From Anaerolineae bacterium (GTDB taxonomy: Bacteria > Chloroflexota > Anaerolineae > J102): a DNA stretch of 16,241 bases. Below the pieces are notes generated by a model. It was given only the letters and a program-made list of their open reading frames with translations. It was not told the DNA's origin and searched no databases. Of the stretch, positions 8,490 through 14,259 are shown in pieces. The DNA lies in the NCBI GenBank assembly GCA_015493675.1, contig WGCR01000384.1, positions 1 to 16,241 on the forward strand. The letters are read 5' to 3'. Both the position numbers and the translations under genes were made by a program. Every line of letters starts with the position of its first letter. Position 1 is the stretch's first letter.

Positions 8490-8502
8490 GTCTGGAACAG
8501 AC
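8490..8502. other. 13-nt palindrome upstream of lon
   Basis: A perfect 5-bp dyad (GTCTG / CAGAC) around a GAA centre lies about 100 nt upstream of the lon start. It could be an operator or just a small hairpin; no regulator is recognisable from it. The remaining sequence between lon and folC is a C/T-rich stretch on the minus strand plus the repeat described next. Confidence 0.25.
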
Positions 8503-8540
8503 GCCATGAGCGGCTGCGCGCCGATGAGGAATGAAAATGG

Positions 8541-8638
8541 AACGCAGAAACCTCTGATGCCCGCAGATTATCGCAGATTATCCTGATTTTATCTTTTTTA
8601 TCTGCGTAGATCAGCTTTTTCTGCGTCCTCTGCGTTCT
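8541..8638. repeat. Degenerate CGCAGA-type inverted repeat
   Basis: The left arm (about 8541-8586) carries repeated GCAGA units: AACGCAGA, CCGCAGATTATCGCAGATTA. The right arm (about 8600-8638) is their complement: ATCTGCGTAGATC, TTCTGCGTCCTCTGCGTT. The arms are imperfectly complementary around a T-rich centre, so RNA from either strand could fold. The right arm lies inside the folC coding sequence. The same periodic style is seen at 11138-11382 and 14051-14133, with CACGAAG or CACGGAG instead of CGCAGA. Confidence 0.6.
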
Positions 8639-10037
8639 GTTTACGGGGCAGCATGGGAGTAAACTGGCCATCGATGGGTTCAGAAAAATGGGCCCAATCA
8701 TCGGGCGGCAAGGCGCGGGGATGCAGGGCAATCCAGGCCTCGCGAATGGCGGCGACCACGAAGATGGAGCCGGTCACCAGGATGAGATCATCAGGCCCGG
8801 TCAGCGTCAACGCCTGCGCCAGCGCTGATGTTGTCTCCTCAATCGTCTGGATGGTCTTTCCGGGAAAGCGCGGTTGGGCGATCTGCGCCAGCCAGGCGGG
8901 ATCCGCCGACCGGGGATGAAAACTGCGGGTGAGAATGATGACATCCGCTTCCTGGCCCAGCACTTCCAGCATTCCGGCAATGTCTTTATCAGCCGATGCG
9001 CCGAACAGCAGGATGAGACGTTGATGCGGGAAGGTGGCCAGGGCGTTTTTGAGACGGGTGGCGCTGTCCTGGTTGTGGGCGCTGTCCAGCAAAATATAGG
9101 GCTGGCGGGATATTACTTCCAGACGACCGGGCCAGTAGGTGCGCGACAATCCTTCGCGGATAATCTCGGGAGAGAGATGCACGCCAGCGGTCCTCAAAGC
9201 ATCCACCAGAGCCACAGCAATGGTGGCGTTGACAGCCTGATGAGCGCCCGTCAGAGGAATGTGTACATCTGTAATAGTACTATCTGGGCCGTAGATGTCA
9301 AGCTGTAAACCGTCAGGCGACTGTTCGCGTATCTCCCAGCGCCAGTCTGCGCCCACGCGCACCAGCGGCGCTCCCGCTTCGCGGGCGGCCTGTCGGATGA
9401 CGGTCATGGCTTCGGGAGGCTGCGGGCCGGTGACCACCGGCGCGCCGGGTTTGATAATGCCCGCCTTCTCGGCGGCAATATCGACGATGTTATCACCCAG
9501 CAGATCGGTGTGTTCCAGGCTGAGAGCTGTGATGGCGCAGGCGGAAGGCGTCACCACATTGGTGGCGTCCAGGCGCCCGCCCAGCCCCACTTCCAGCACC
9601 GCCCAATCGACTGGCGGTGCGGCGAAGTGCAGAAATGCCAACAGCGTGATAATCTCGAAGGTCGTGGTTCCGGGCAGCGACTCGACCTCGGGCCGGGCCT
9701 GCCGCCACAAGTCAGTGAGCCGCTGGCGGGAGATCAGCTCGCCATCGATGCGCAGACGCTCGCGAAAGGTGTGCAGATGGGGCGAAGTGTACAGCCCTGT
9801 GCGATAGCCCGCCGCCTGCATAATCGCTGTCGCCATCGCCGACGTAGAGCCCTTGCCCTTGCTGCCAGCGATGTGCATAATCGGAAAAGCATCCTGAGGA
9901 TCGCCCATCCGCCGCACCAGTTCCCGCATCCGGTCGAGATTGTAGGTCTCGGCGTCGTACGAATGCTGCCGGTTGCGGCTGTAATCAACGTGGGCGAAGA
10001 TCTCCCGCAGGGTGCGGGCATAGGCGTCGGGCGTCAT
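8598..10037 (-). CDS. folC: Folylpolyglutamate / dihydrofolate synthase (FolC, Mur ligase family)
   Basis: This 479-aa protein is a FolC-type Mur ligase. It adds glutamate to folates (and in bifunctional members to dihydropteroate) using ATP in the cytoplasm. The P-loop GSKGKGST sits at about residues 58-65, followed by the typical GYRTGLYTSPHLHTFRERLRIDGELI. DWAVLEVGLGGRLDATNVV, SLEHTDLLG and ILLDSAHNQDS mark the ATP/Mg and C-terminal substrate domains. The length is slightly above usual because the last residues (roughly QNAEDAEKADLRR) are encoded by the inverted repeat at 8541-8638, and the stop codon also lies in it. The ATG at 10037 begins the normal FolC N terminus but has no clear Shine-Dalgarno. 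Whether it also has dihydrofolate synthase activity cannot be decided here. Confidence 0.95.
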   Translation of the reverse strand: MTPDAYARTLREIFAHVDYSRNRQHSYDAETYNLDRMRELVRRMGDPQDAFPIMHIAGSKGKGSTSAMATAIMQAAGYRTGLYTSPHLHTFRERLRIDGELISRQRLTDLWRQARPEVESLPGTTTFEIITLLAFLHFAAPPVDWAVLEVGLGGRLDATNVVTPSACAITALSLEHTDLLGDNIVDIAAEKAGIIKPGAPVVTGPQPPEAMTVIRQAAREAGAPLVRVGADWRWEIREQSPDGLQLDIYGPDSTITDVHIPLTGAHQAVNATIAVALVDALRTAGVHLSPEIIREGLSRTYWPGRLEVISRQPYILLDSAHNQDSATRLKNALATFPHQRLILLFGASADKDIAGMLEVLGQEADVIILTRSFHPRSADPAWLAQIAQPRFPGKTIQTIEETTSALAQALTLTGPDDLILVTGSIFVVAAIREAWIALHPRALPPDDWAHFSEPIDGQFTPMLPRKQNAEDAEKADLRR

Positions 10038-10058
10038 AAGGCATTACGGTGGCTTATA

Positions 10059-10090
10059 GCCAATTGTCAGAGACCATCCTGACGATTGGC
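10059..10090. promoter_or_regulatory. 12-bp dyad in the folC leader (operator or attenuator hairpin)
   Basis: Arms 10059-10070 (GCCAATTGTCAG) and 10079-10090 (CTGACGATTGGC) pair over 12 positions with one exception, around an 8-nt spacer. The exception is a T-G wobble on the plus strand and a mismatch on the minus strand. The dyad ends 21 nt upstream of the folC ATG. It could be a repressor site overlapping the promoter or a leader hairpin. TATAAG-like sequence (minus strand) lies between it and the start, but a matching -35 is not convincing. Confidence 0.45.
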
Positions 10091-10188
10091 CCCCGAACAA
10101 CAGCGGTCTGAACATCTCATTTTATCCCAGACGCATCAGGATAGACAAAAGGCCCGGCATTCCAACAAACTTCATTTCGTAGCGAAAC

Positions 10189-10248
10189 GACGACAATAAC
10201 CGAAGGATGCAAGTTCTCAGTTCAACCACCTTCGTTCTATTATTCGTC
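10189..10248. repeat. Imperfect inverted repeat
   Basis: Left arm 10189-10206 (GACGA, then AATAAC, then CGAAGG) and right arm 10229-10248 (CCTTCG, TTCTATT, ATTCGTC) are complementary apart from a few mismatches and small bulges, with a 22-nt loop. There is no T-run beside it on either strand. It lies about 45 nt from the perfect repeat at 10294-10360. It could be a degenerate repeat element or a structured RNA. Confidence 0.45.
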
Positions 10249-10293
10249 TGATTGTAAACGGAAGCTGGCTCAACAGAAATTCAGGGGCATCCC

Positions 10294-10360
10294 GACCTCC
10301 GGGAGGTGGACGAGTAGCTTTTGACTAGACCAAGCGGATTTCGTCCACCTCCCGGAGGTC
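10294..10360. repeat. BIME/MITE-like element: perfect 20-bp inverted repeat with palindromic arms
   Basis: Arms 10294-10313 and 10341-10360 are exact reverse complements over 20 bp, separated by 27 nt. Each arm is itself a near-perfect palindrome (ACCTCC-G-GGAGGT), so an arm can fold alone or pair with the other. This two-level symmetry resembles paired REP sequences (BIMEs). No transposase gene is nearby and I see no clear target-site duplication. It lies in non-coding DNA between two co-directional genes. Confidence 0.7.
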
Positions 10361-10386
10361 AAATGGCAGTCAGCCTCCTGAAAACC

Positions 10387-10405
10387 AAAAAAGCCCGCAA
10401 GCTTT
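10387..10405 (-). terminator. Weak terminator-like hairpin after the glycosylase gene
   Basis: On the minus strand a 5-bp stem (AAAGC / GCTTT) with a 6-nt loop runs into six T residues in total, about 80 nt after the glycosylase stop. The stem is short and AT-rich, so termination would be weak. Confidence 0.35.
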
Positions 10406-10486
10406 ATGTGTCGAGACTATGAAGCTACAGTAATGAAGACCGGGGAGATGTTTCGCCGCCGCTCCTTGGCATGACACATGCAGCCA

Positions 10487-11092
10487 TCATAAATCCAACG
10501 ATTCCCTGACCTCAGCCAGATGTCCCAACGCCCGCTGGATAAGCGCCTGGTGCTCCGGTTTCTGAATCCAGGCGGAAGCGCCCGAGGGATGCGGCAGGGG
10601 CACGACAATCCGACCATCGATCTGAAATCGGGCGCCAATAATATCGACCAGCTTGCGGTTACGGCCAAAAAAACGTTCGATGGCCATCTTGCCTACGGGC
10701 ACGACCACCTCGGGATCCACCAACATCAGCTCCGCCTCCAGCCAATCGGAGCAAAGTCGCTGCTCTTTGCGAGAAGGCGCCCGATCTCCCCGCCCCGATT
10801 TGTTGGGACCGGGGAAACATTTGGTCACAGAGCTCATGTAAAATCGGGCGCGGAAGTCATCCTCCTCCCAGCCCACCTGCCCGAACCAGCGAAAGAGACG
10901 CTTGCCGGCGCTGCCGCTGAACGGCTTCAGGGTCTGTCCGGCTTCCACTCTGCCCGGGGCCTGCCCGATCACCATCAGTCGGGCGTCAGCGTTGCCCGAG
11001 AAAATGGGCGGCCCCTGAATGGGGTATCCGGCCAACAGGCAACGCTGACAGGTCATAATCTGCTTTTGAAGCAATTTCAGTTCGTCTTCCAT
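10487..11092 (-). CDS. Uracil-DNA glycosylase superfamily protein with Fe-S cysteines
   Basis: From the ATG at 11092 this is a 201-aa protein of the uracil-DNA glycosylase superfamily, close to family 4. Such enzymes remove uracil from DNA in base excision repair. Motif 1 is GQAPGRVEAGQTLKPFSGSAG (here split: GQAPG at about 43-47 and PFSGSAG at about 57-63). Family 4 normally has GE.PG with ED before the glycine, so Gln44 replaces Glu and the acidic site reads VEAG. Motif 2 is HPSGAS at about 168-173. Four cysteines at about 15, 18, 92 and 114 fit a 4Fe-4S cluster. The frame extends to 11152, but those 20 residues would be read from the repeat-flanked leader; MEDELKLLQKQIMTCQRC is the usual N terminus. 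Substrate range may differ from classic family 4. Confidence 0.87.
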   Translation of the reverse strand: MEDELKLLQKQIMTCQRCLLAGYPIQGPPIFSGNADARLMVIGQAPGRVEAGQTLKPFSGSAGKRLFRWFGQVGWEEDDFRARFYMSSVTKCFPGPNKSGRGDRAPSRKEQRLCSDWLEAELMLVDPEVVVPVGKMAIERFFGRNRKLVDIIGARFQIDGRIVVPLPHPSGASAWIQKPEHQALIQRALGHLAEVRESLDL

Positions 11093-11120
11093 AGAAAAAA
11101 CGTAACGATCAACGTACTCG

Positions 11121-11126
11121 ATTTTA
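11121..11126 (-). promoter_or_regulatory. Possible -10 box of the glycosylase gene
   Basis: TAAAAT on the minus strand lies about 28 nt upstream of the ATG at 11092. The place for a -35 box falls inside the left arm of the repeat at 11138, and no good match is seen there. Weak call based on the -10 only. Confidence 0.3.
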
Positions 11127-11137
11127 AGCCTCAAGAA

Positions 11138-11382
11138 GCCACGAAGGCTCAAAGTTTTTCGAAAACACGAAGGGAAAGATAAAGAAAAATACTTGGCTAT
11201 ACTGAAAAAACCTTCAACACGGAGGCACAGAGTGCACGGAGGAAGAAAAAGGCGAGGTTTGGAGAGGAATTTCTCTGTGAACTGCTACTATTTTCTCCGT
11301 GTCCTCCGTGTCTCCGTGGTGAAATAACCTTTTTTCAGTGAAGTCATACTTCGTGCCTTCATCTTCTTCGTGTCTTCGTGGC
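11138..11382. repeat. Outer CACGAAG-type inverted repeat interrupted by another element
   Basis: The left arm (11138-11172) begins GCCACGAAGG and ends AACACGAAG. The right arm (11349-11382) begins CTTCGTGCCTTC and ends GTGTCTTCGTGGC. The arms are imperfect reverse complements over about 34 nt. They are separated by 176 nt that contain a second inverted repeat of a sister type (11201-11338). The arms match the repeat at 14051-14133 closely in sequence, but there the loop is only 17 nt. This suggests a nested arrangement. Confidence 0.6.
11201..11338. repeat. Inner CACGGAG-type inverted repeat
   Basis: Both ends carry ACTGAAAAAA (the right end as TTTTTTCAGT), followed inward by CACGGAG units: CACGGAGGCACAGAGTGCAC in the left arm (11218-11242) and CTCCGTGTCCTCCGTGTCTC in the right arm (11295-11320). 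The centre contains GAGAGGAATTTCTCTG. It sits wholly between the two arms of the CACGAAG repeat. Confidence 0.6.
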
Positions 11383-11413
11383 AAAAAGTGGTGATGGGAG
11401 CTTAGGAGTCACG

Positions 11414-11453
11414 AAAAAACAGCAAAAGGGGCGAAACGCGTCACCCCTTTTGC
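11414..11453 (-). terminator. Rho-independent terminator of the lipoprotein gene
   Basis: Read on the minus strand there is a perfect 10-bp stem (GCAAAAGGGG / CCCCTTTTGC) with a 12-nt loop, then TG and six T residues. It begins 26 nt after the lipoprotein stop codon. This is the clearest terminator in the window and ends the lipoprotein transcript before the repeats and the glycosylase gene. Confidence 0.9.
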
Positions 11454-11479
11454 CAGGTCTCCAAAAAAATGAAGATATC

Positions 11480-13951
11480 TTATTGAGCGGTTTTGGCCCA
11501 GGCGAAGGGGTAGCGCAGGTACAATTCCTGGCCCGGCGCATACACCTCTTTGGCCAGAGGCTGCGAGCCGTCCTGCTCGTAAATCGCAGCCAGGAACAGT
11601 GTGTTGCTATCTGCGGCGCTGGTGGCGAAGGTTTTCTTGGCGCCGCCGCCCTTGCCGGTGGTCATCTTGACGGTATCTATCAACTCGAACTGCATCTGGC
11701 CGTTGGCCTCGCCTGTACTGCGATAGCGGGCCAGCACATAAGTCGTCTTGGGCTTCAAGCCGCTGATGCTGATGACGACGGGCGTGCCAGGCTTGGGTGA
11801 ACGGGGTTGCACGACCACGTGCGGAGATGTGGCCTTCACGATCTTGAAGGAGCCCGTGAAGAGCTCTTTGCCGCCGCGAATGCGCACCCGGTAAGTTCCC
11901 AGTCGTTCATCATTCAAGGCGTACCAGTGGGCGTCGGCCACACCCGCATCATTGGCCTGAACAGAGAATTTGACCGCCGCGCCTTTGGGTGGTGTGACCG
12001 TCACCACGAATTTGGTTCCGGGCTTGAAATTGTGCATGAGCATGTACGTGTAAGTCGCTCGCTGCACCTTGGTGGGCGTCATGCAGATGGTGGGAGCGCC
12101 AGCCTGAGCGTCCGGGCAGGTGGGCGGAGCGCTGTGATCCACAGGGATCGTCAGCGCAGCGGGCGCGCCTGACTGCGACGACGGAGCAGAAGTGGATTCC
12201 GCAGCGGGCGTCGTCTGGCCGCTTTCACCAGCCTCGGCGGCCTGGGTTCCGGTTCCCCGATCCACGAACAGGGTGTATGCTTCATACTTTTCATCCAGCG
12301 GCGAGCCGACGCTGAAAAACTCGACATCAGTAGCGGGGATGTCGATGCCCGCGAATTGGTAGGCGGGAGCGCTTTGCGCCACGGCCATGTAAGTCCCGGG
12401 CTCCAGATCATTCACGGCGCTGAATGCTTGCTGCACCGCGCCCCGCTTATCTGTCTTCAAGGTCAATTTTTTGGCCAGTGCAGCCGTCCCGGCGCTGTCG
12501 ATTTTATAAATGCCCATCTGCACATTGGAACGTTTGGGGAATTGGGTCAAAACCAGTTGGGCGCCCACGTCCTTGATCACCACATGGGGGTAAATCAGCA
12601 GATGCGGATGGGTGGCGGGCGAAATCGTCCATGTGGCGTCGGCCTTGTTGCCGGTCAGATCCGAAACCGTGACAGAAAAACTGCCGCTCCCCTCCGTGGG
12701 CAAACTGTACCAGCGGAAGGTTTTGACGCCATCAGCATCTGTTTTGGTGAGATCGAAGGAAATAGCATCGCCGTTCCCCAGGGTGGCGTCCACCCGCAGC
12801 GGTTTATTCGGGGTGAATCCGCTGGCGCAGCCATACCACCACTGCCCCGTCTCGCCCGATTGCGGCCAAAGCTGGACAGTTGCTGAAGCTGTGGGTGTGC
12901 AGGGGGGGAGTTGCGCCTCGGGCAGAGATACTGTGGTTGTTTCGGGCAACCCGCCGCTCGCTTCTGTCAATTGCGGCGCGGGGAGCGGATTTTGCGACAC
13001 GGGAGCAGTGGAAGACTCCTGAGCGCCATCCGGGCTTGTTTCTTCGGAGGCGACCGCCTCGGATCCCTGACGCTGAACGTTGATAGCCAGAGCCGTGCGC
13101 TCTTGCGCCGGCAATTCGATGACGGAACTAACCTCCTGGGAGTCATCCGCAGGCAAAAGCGCCAGCAAATAGGGGCCGCTGGGTTGATCCGCCACATCCA
13201 GCGAGAGATCCGCCCGGCCCTGCTCATCCACCTGCACCATGCTCTCAAGCAGCAGCTCGCCGCGGGCGGTGGCGACATTGCCTTCGGTCTGCCCGGGCTG
13301 AATGCGATAAATGGCAAAGCGGGCCAGAGCATCGGGCGCCAGTCCGCCAACCGCCACGCGAATCACGCTCGGATTGTTGGAAATAGGCCCTGCCAGCACG
13401 ACGAAAGGCTGCGAAGCGGGCTTCACATCAAATGTCACGGCGTCTTTCTGATCCTGCCAGACAGCCGTCAAGGTCCATTTGCCAGGTTTGGCGTCAGCGC
13501 CAATGGTCACGGGCAGCACAGCAACGGCTGCGGTTCCCTGTTCCGTGCTGGGAATCTGATAAGTCTGTTCCTGGTTATCGGGCGATTTCAGGGTGAAGAT
13601 GACGGTCTCACCGGCGGGAGCGCCCGTTGCACAGAAAACATGCGTCATGCCCGGTTCCAGGCCCTCATCGGGCAGGGGGGCGCTGACCAGGGCGAATTTC
13701 CCTGCATCCTGCAAACAGGCGGGATCGATGGCCGGGCGCAGAGTGGTTTTGATCATCAAAGTGGCGGGCGCAGACGTGGCGGGCGCAGACGTGGCGGGCG
13801 CGGGCATTGCGCCGTCGCTCTGAGCCACGGTTGCCAGAGGCGTCACATCGGGCGATGCCTGCTCAGAAGATTTTTGACATCCCGCTAACATCGCCAAAAG
13901 CAACAGGCTGCCGAAAAGAATAAGAAGGTGGGGGAAATGTTTTTTGCGCAT
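11480..13951 (-). CDS. Large tri-modular Ig-like surface lipoprotein
   Basis: This 823-aa protein has a signal peptide with lipobox LAGC (Cys25), so it should be a lipid-anchored surface protein. After an Ala/Pro/Thr-rich linker there are three related modules at about residues 75-300, 345-565 and 608-820, joined by Ser/Pro/Ala-rich linkers. Each module starts with a cysteine pair (79/107, 351/375, 612/623). Next comes a beta domain; in modules 2 and 3 it contains GVKTFRWYSL or GVADAHWYAL. A [S/T/H]P-H-[V/L] hinge (HPHLLIYP, SPHVVVQP; SQPFVVLAG in module 1) leads to a second beta domain with an aromatic xxIYKI/ARYRS strand. I recognise no enzyme motif. Binding or cell-surface scaffolding is an inference. 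GGAGG at 13957-13961 fixes the ATG, and a strong terminator follows the gene. Confidence 0.88.
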   Translation of the reverse strand: MRKKHFPHLLILFGSLLLLAMLAGCQKSSEQASPDVTPLATVAQSDGAMPAPATSAPATSAPATLMIKTTLRPAIDPACLQDAGKFALVSAPLPDEGLEPGMTHVFCATGAPAGETVIFTLKSPDNQEQTYQIPSTEQGTAAVAVLPVTIGADAKPGKWTLTAVWQDQKDAVTFDVKPASQPFVVLAGPISNNPSVIRVAVGGLAPDALARFAIYRIQPGQTEGNVATARGELLLESMVQVDEQGRADLSLDVADQPSGPYLLALLPADDSQEVSSVIELPAQERTALAINVQRQGSEAVASEETSPDGAQESSTAPVSQNPLPAPQLTEASGGLPETTTVSLPEAQLPPCTPTASATVQLWPQSGETGQWWYGCASGFTPNKPLRVDATLGNGDAISFDLTKTDADGVKTFRWYSLPTEGSGSFSVTVSDLTGNKADATWTISPATHPHLLIYPHVVIKDVGAQLVLTQFPKRSNVQMGIYKIDSAGTAALAKKLTLKTDKRGAVQQAFSAVNDLEPGTYMAVAQSAPAYQFAGIDIPATDVEFFSVGSPLDEKYEAYTLFVDRGTGTQAAEAGESGQTTPAAESTSAPSSQSGAPAALTIPVDHSAPPTCPDAQAGAPTICMTPTKVQRATYTYMLMHNFKPGTKFVVTVTPPKGAAVKFSVQANDAGVADAHWYALNDERLGTYRVRIRGGKELFTGSFKIVKATSPHVVVQPRSPKPGTPVVISISGLKPKTTYVLARYRSTGEANGQMQFELIDTVKMTTGKGGGAKKTFATSAADSNTLFLAAIYEQDGSQPLAKEVYAPGQELYLRYPFAWAKTAQ
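13761..13805 (-). repeat. 15-bp tandem repeat in the lipoprotein linker
   Basis: The plus strand shows GTGGCGGGCGCAGAC twice in perfect tandem (13761-13775, 13776-13790), then a third copy diverging at its end. It encodes repeated APATS in the linker after the lipobox. Length variation by slippage would keep the frame. Confidence 0.8.
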
Positions 13952-13956
13952 GGGAG

Positions 13957-13961
13957 CCTCC
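13957..13961 (-). promoter_or_regulatory. Strong Shine-Dalgarno of the lipoprotein gene (GGAGG)
   Basis: GGAGG on the minus strand, 5 nt before the ATG at 13951. It is the strongest ribosome binding site in the window and suggests high translation of the lipoprotein. Confidence 0.8.
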
Positions 13962-14015
13962 GGGGGAGAGGATTAGAGAGTGACAGTAATCAGGTATTCC
14001 GGCAAAGCTGAAGAA

Positions 14016-14043
14016 ATAGTAACGATATAGGTAACCCACACAA
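14016..14043 (-). promoter_or_regulatory. Possible promoter of the lipoprotein gene
   Basis: On the minus strand TTGTGT (14038-14043) and TACTAT (14016-14021) are separated by 16 nt, giving a transcription start about 55 nt upstream of the ATG. Both boxes are partial matches. The -35 lies just beside the repeat that starts at 14051. Confidence 0.3.
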
Positions 14044-14050
14044 CGCTTTG

Positions 14051-14133
14051 CCACGAAGGCCCGAAGCTTTTCGAAGACACGAAGAAAACCTTCTTTTTTC
14101 CCTTCGTGTCTTTGCGCCTTCGCGTCTTCGTGG
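14051..14133. repeat. CACGAAG-type inverted repeat
   Basis: The left arm (14051-14084) starts CCACGAAGGCCCGAAG and ends GACACGAAG; the right arm (14102-14133) starts CTTCGTGTCTTTGCG and ends GCGTCTTCGTGG. The arms are imperfect reverse complements with a 17-nt pyrimidine-rich loop. It lies in the 308-nt gap between the TPR gene and the lipoprotein gene. The rest of that gap (14134-14259) holds a small hairpin and nothing else I can identify. The arms closely match the outer repeat at 11138-11382. Confidence 0.7.
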
Positions 14134-14224
14134 TTTTTGCCTTGCTATGAAAGGGCAGGTGTATGGTTACAAGAAATATCAAAAAAGTAAGCAAGGTGCA
14201 GAGATGGATCGCCGACCGTGGGGT

Positions 14225-14247
14225 GGAAAACGCTTCGCGTTCTTTCC
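14225..14247 (-). other. Hairpin just after the TPR gene
   Basis: On the minus strand a 9-bp stem with a 2-nt bulge (GGAA..AACGC / GCGTT-TTCC) and a GAA loop starts 12 nt after the TPR stop codon. No T-run follows, so it is not a standard terminator; it may protect the mRNA 3' end. Confidence 0.4.
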
Positions 14248-14259
14248 GATGTCTGGCGC

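Larger units (their letters stand above)
10038..10486. other. Non-coding, hairpin-rich gap between folC and the glycosylase gene
   Basis: This 449-nt gap has no credible gene. From left to right it holds a 12-bp dyad just upstream of folC, an imperfect inverted repeat at about 10189-10248, a perfect 20-bp inverted repeat at 10294-10360, and a weak terminator-like hairpin at 10387-10405 for the glycosylase gene. A small RNA cannot be excluded. Confidence 0.6.

Noticed and set aside
10417..10668. An 83-codon minus-strand frame overlapping the end of the glycosylase gene
   Set aside because: It overlaps the glycosylase coding sequence in another frame and shows no protein features.
11138..11382. 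A CRISPR array suggested by repeated CACGAAG/CACGGAG units
   Set aside because: The units are 7-9 nt, degenerate and arranged as two inverted arms. There are no 24-37 nt direct repeats with unique spacers, and no cas genes.
12911..13888. A 325-codon plus-strand frame opposite the lipoprotein gene
   Set aside because: The minus-strand frame has a lipobox, a strong Shine-Dalgarno and a terminator; the opposite frame is a shadow.
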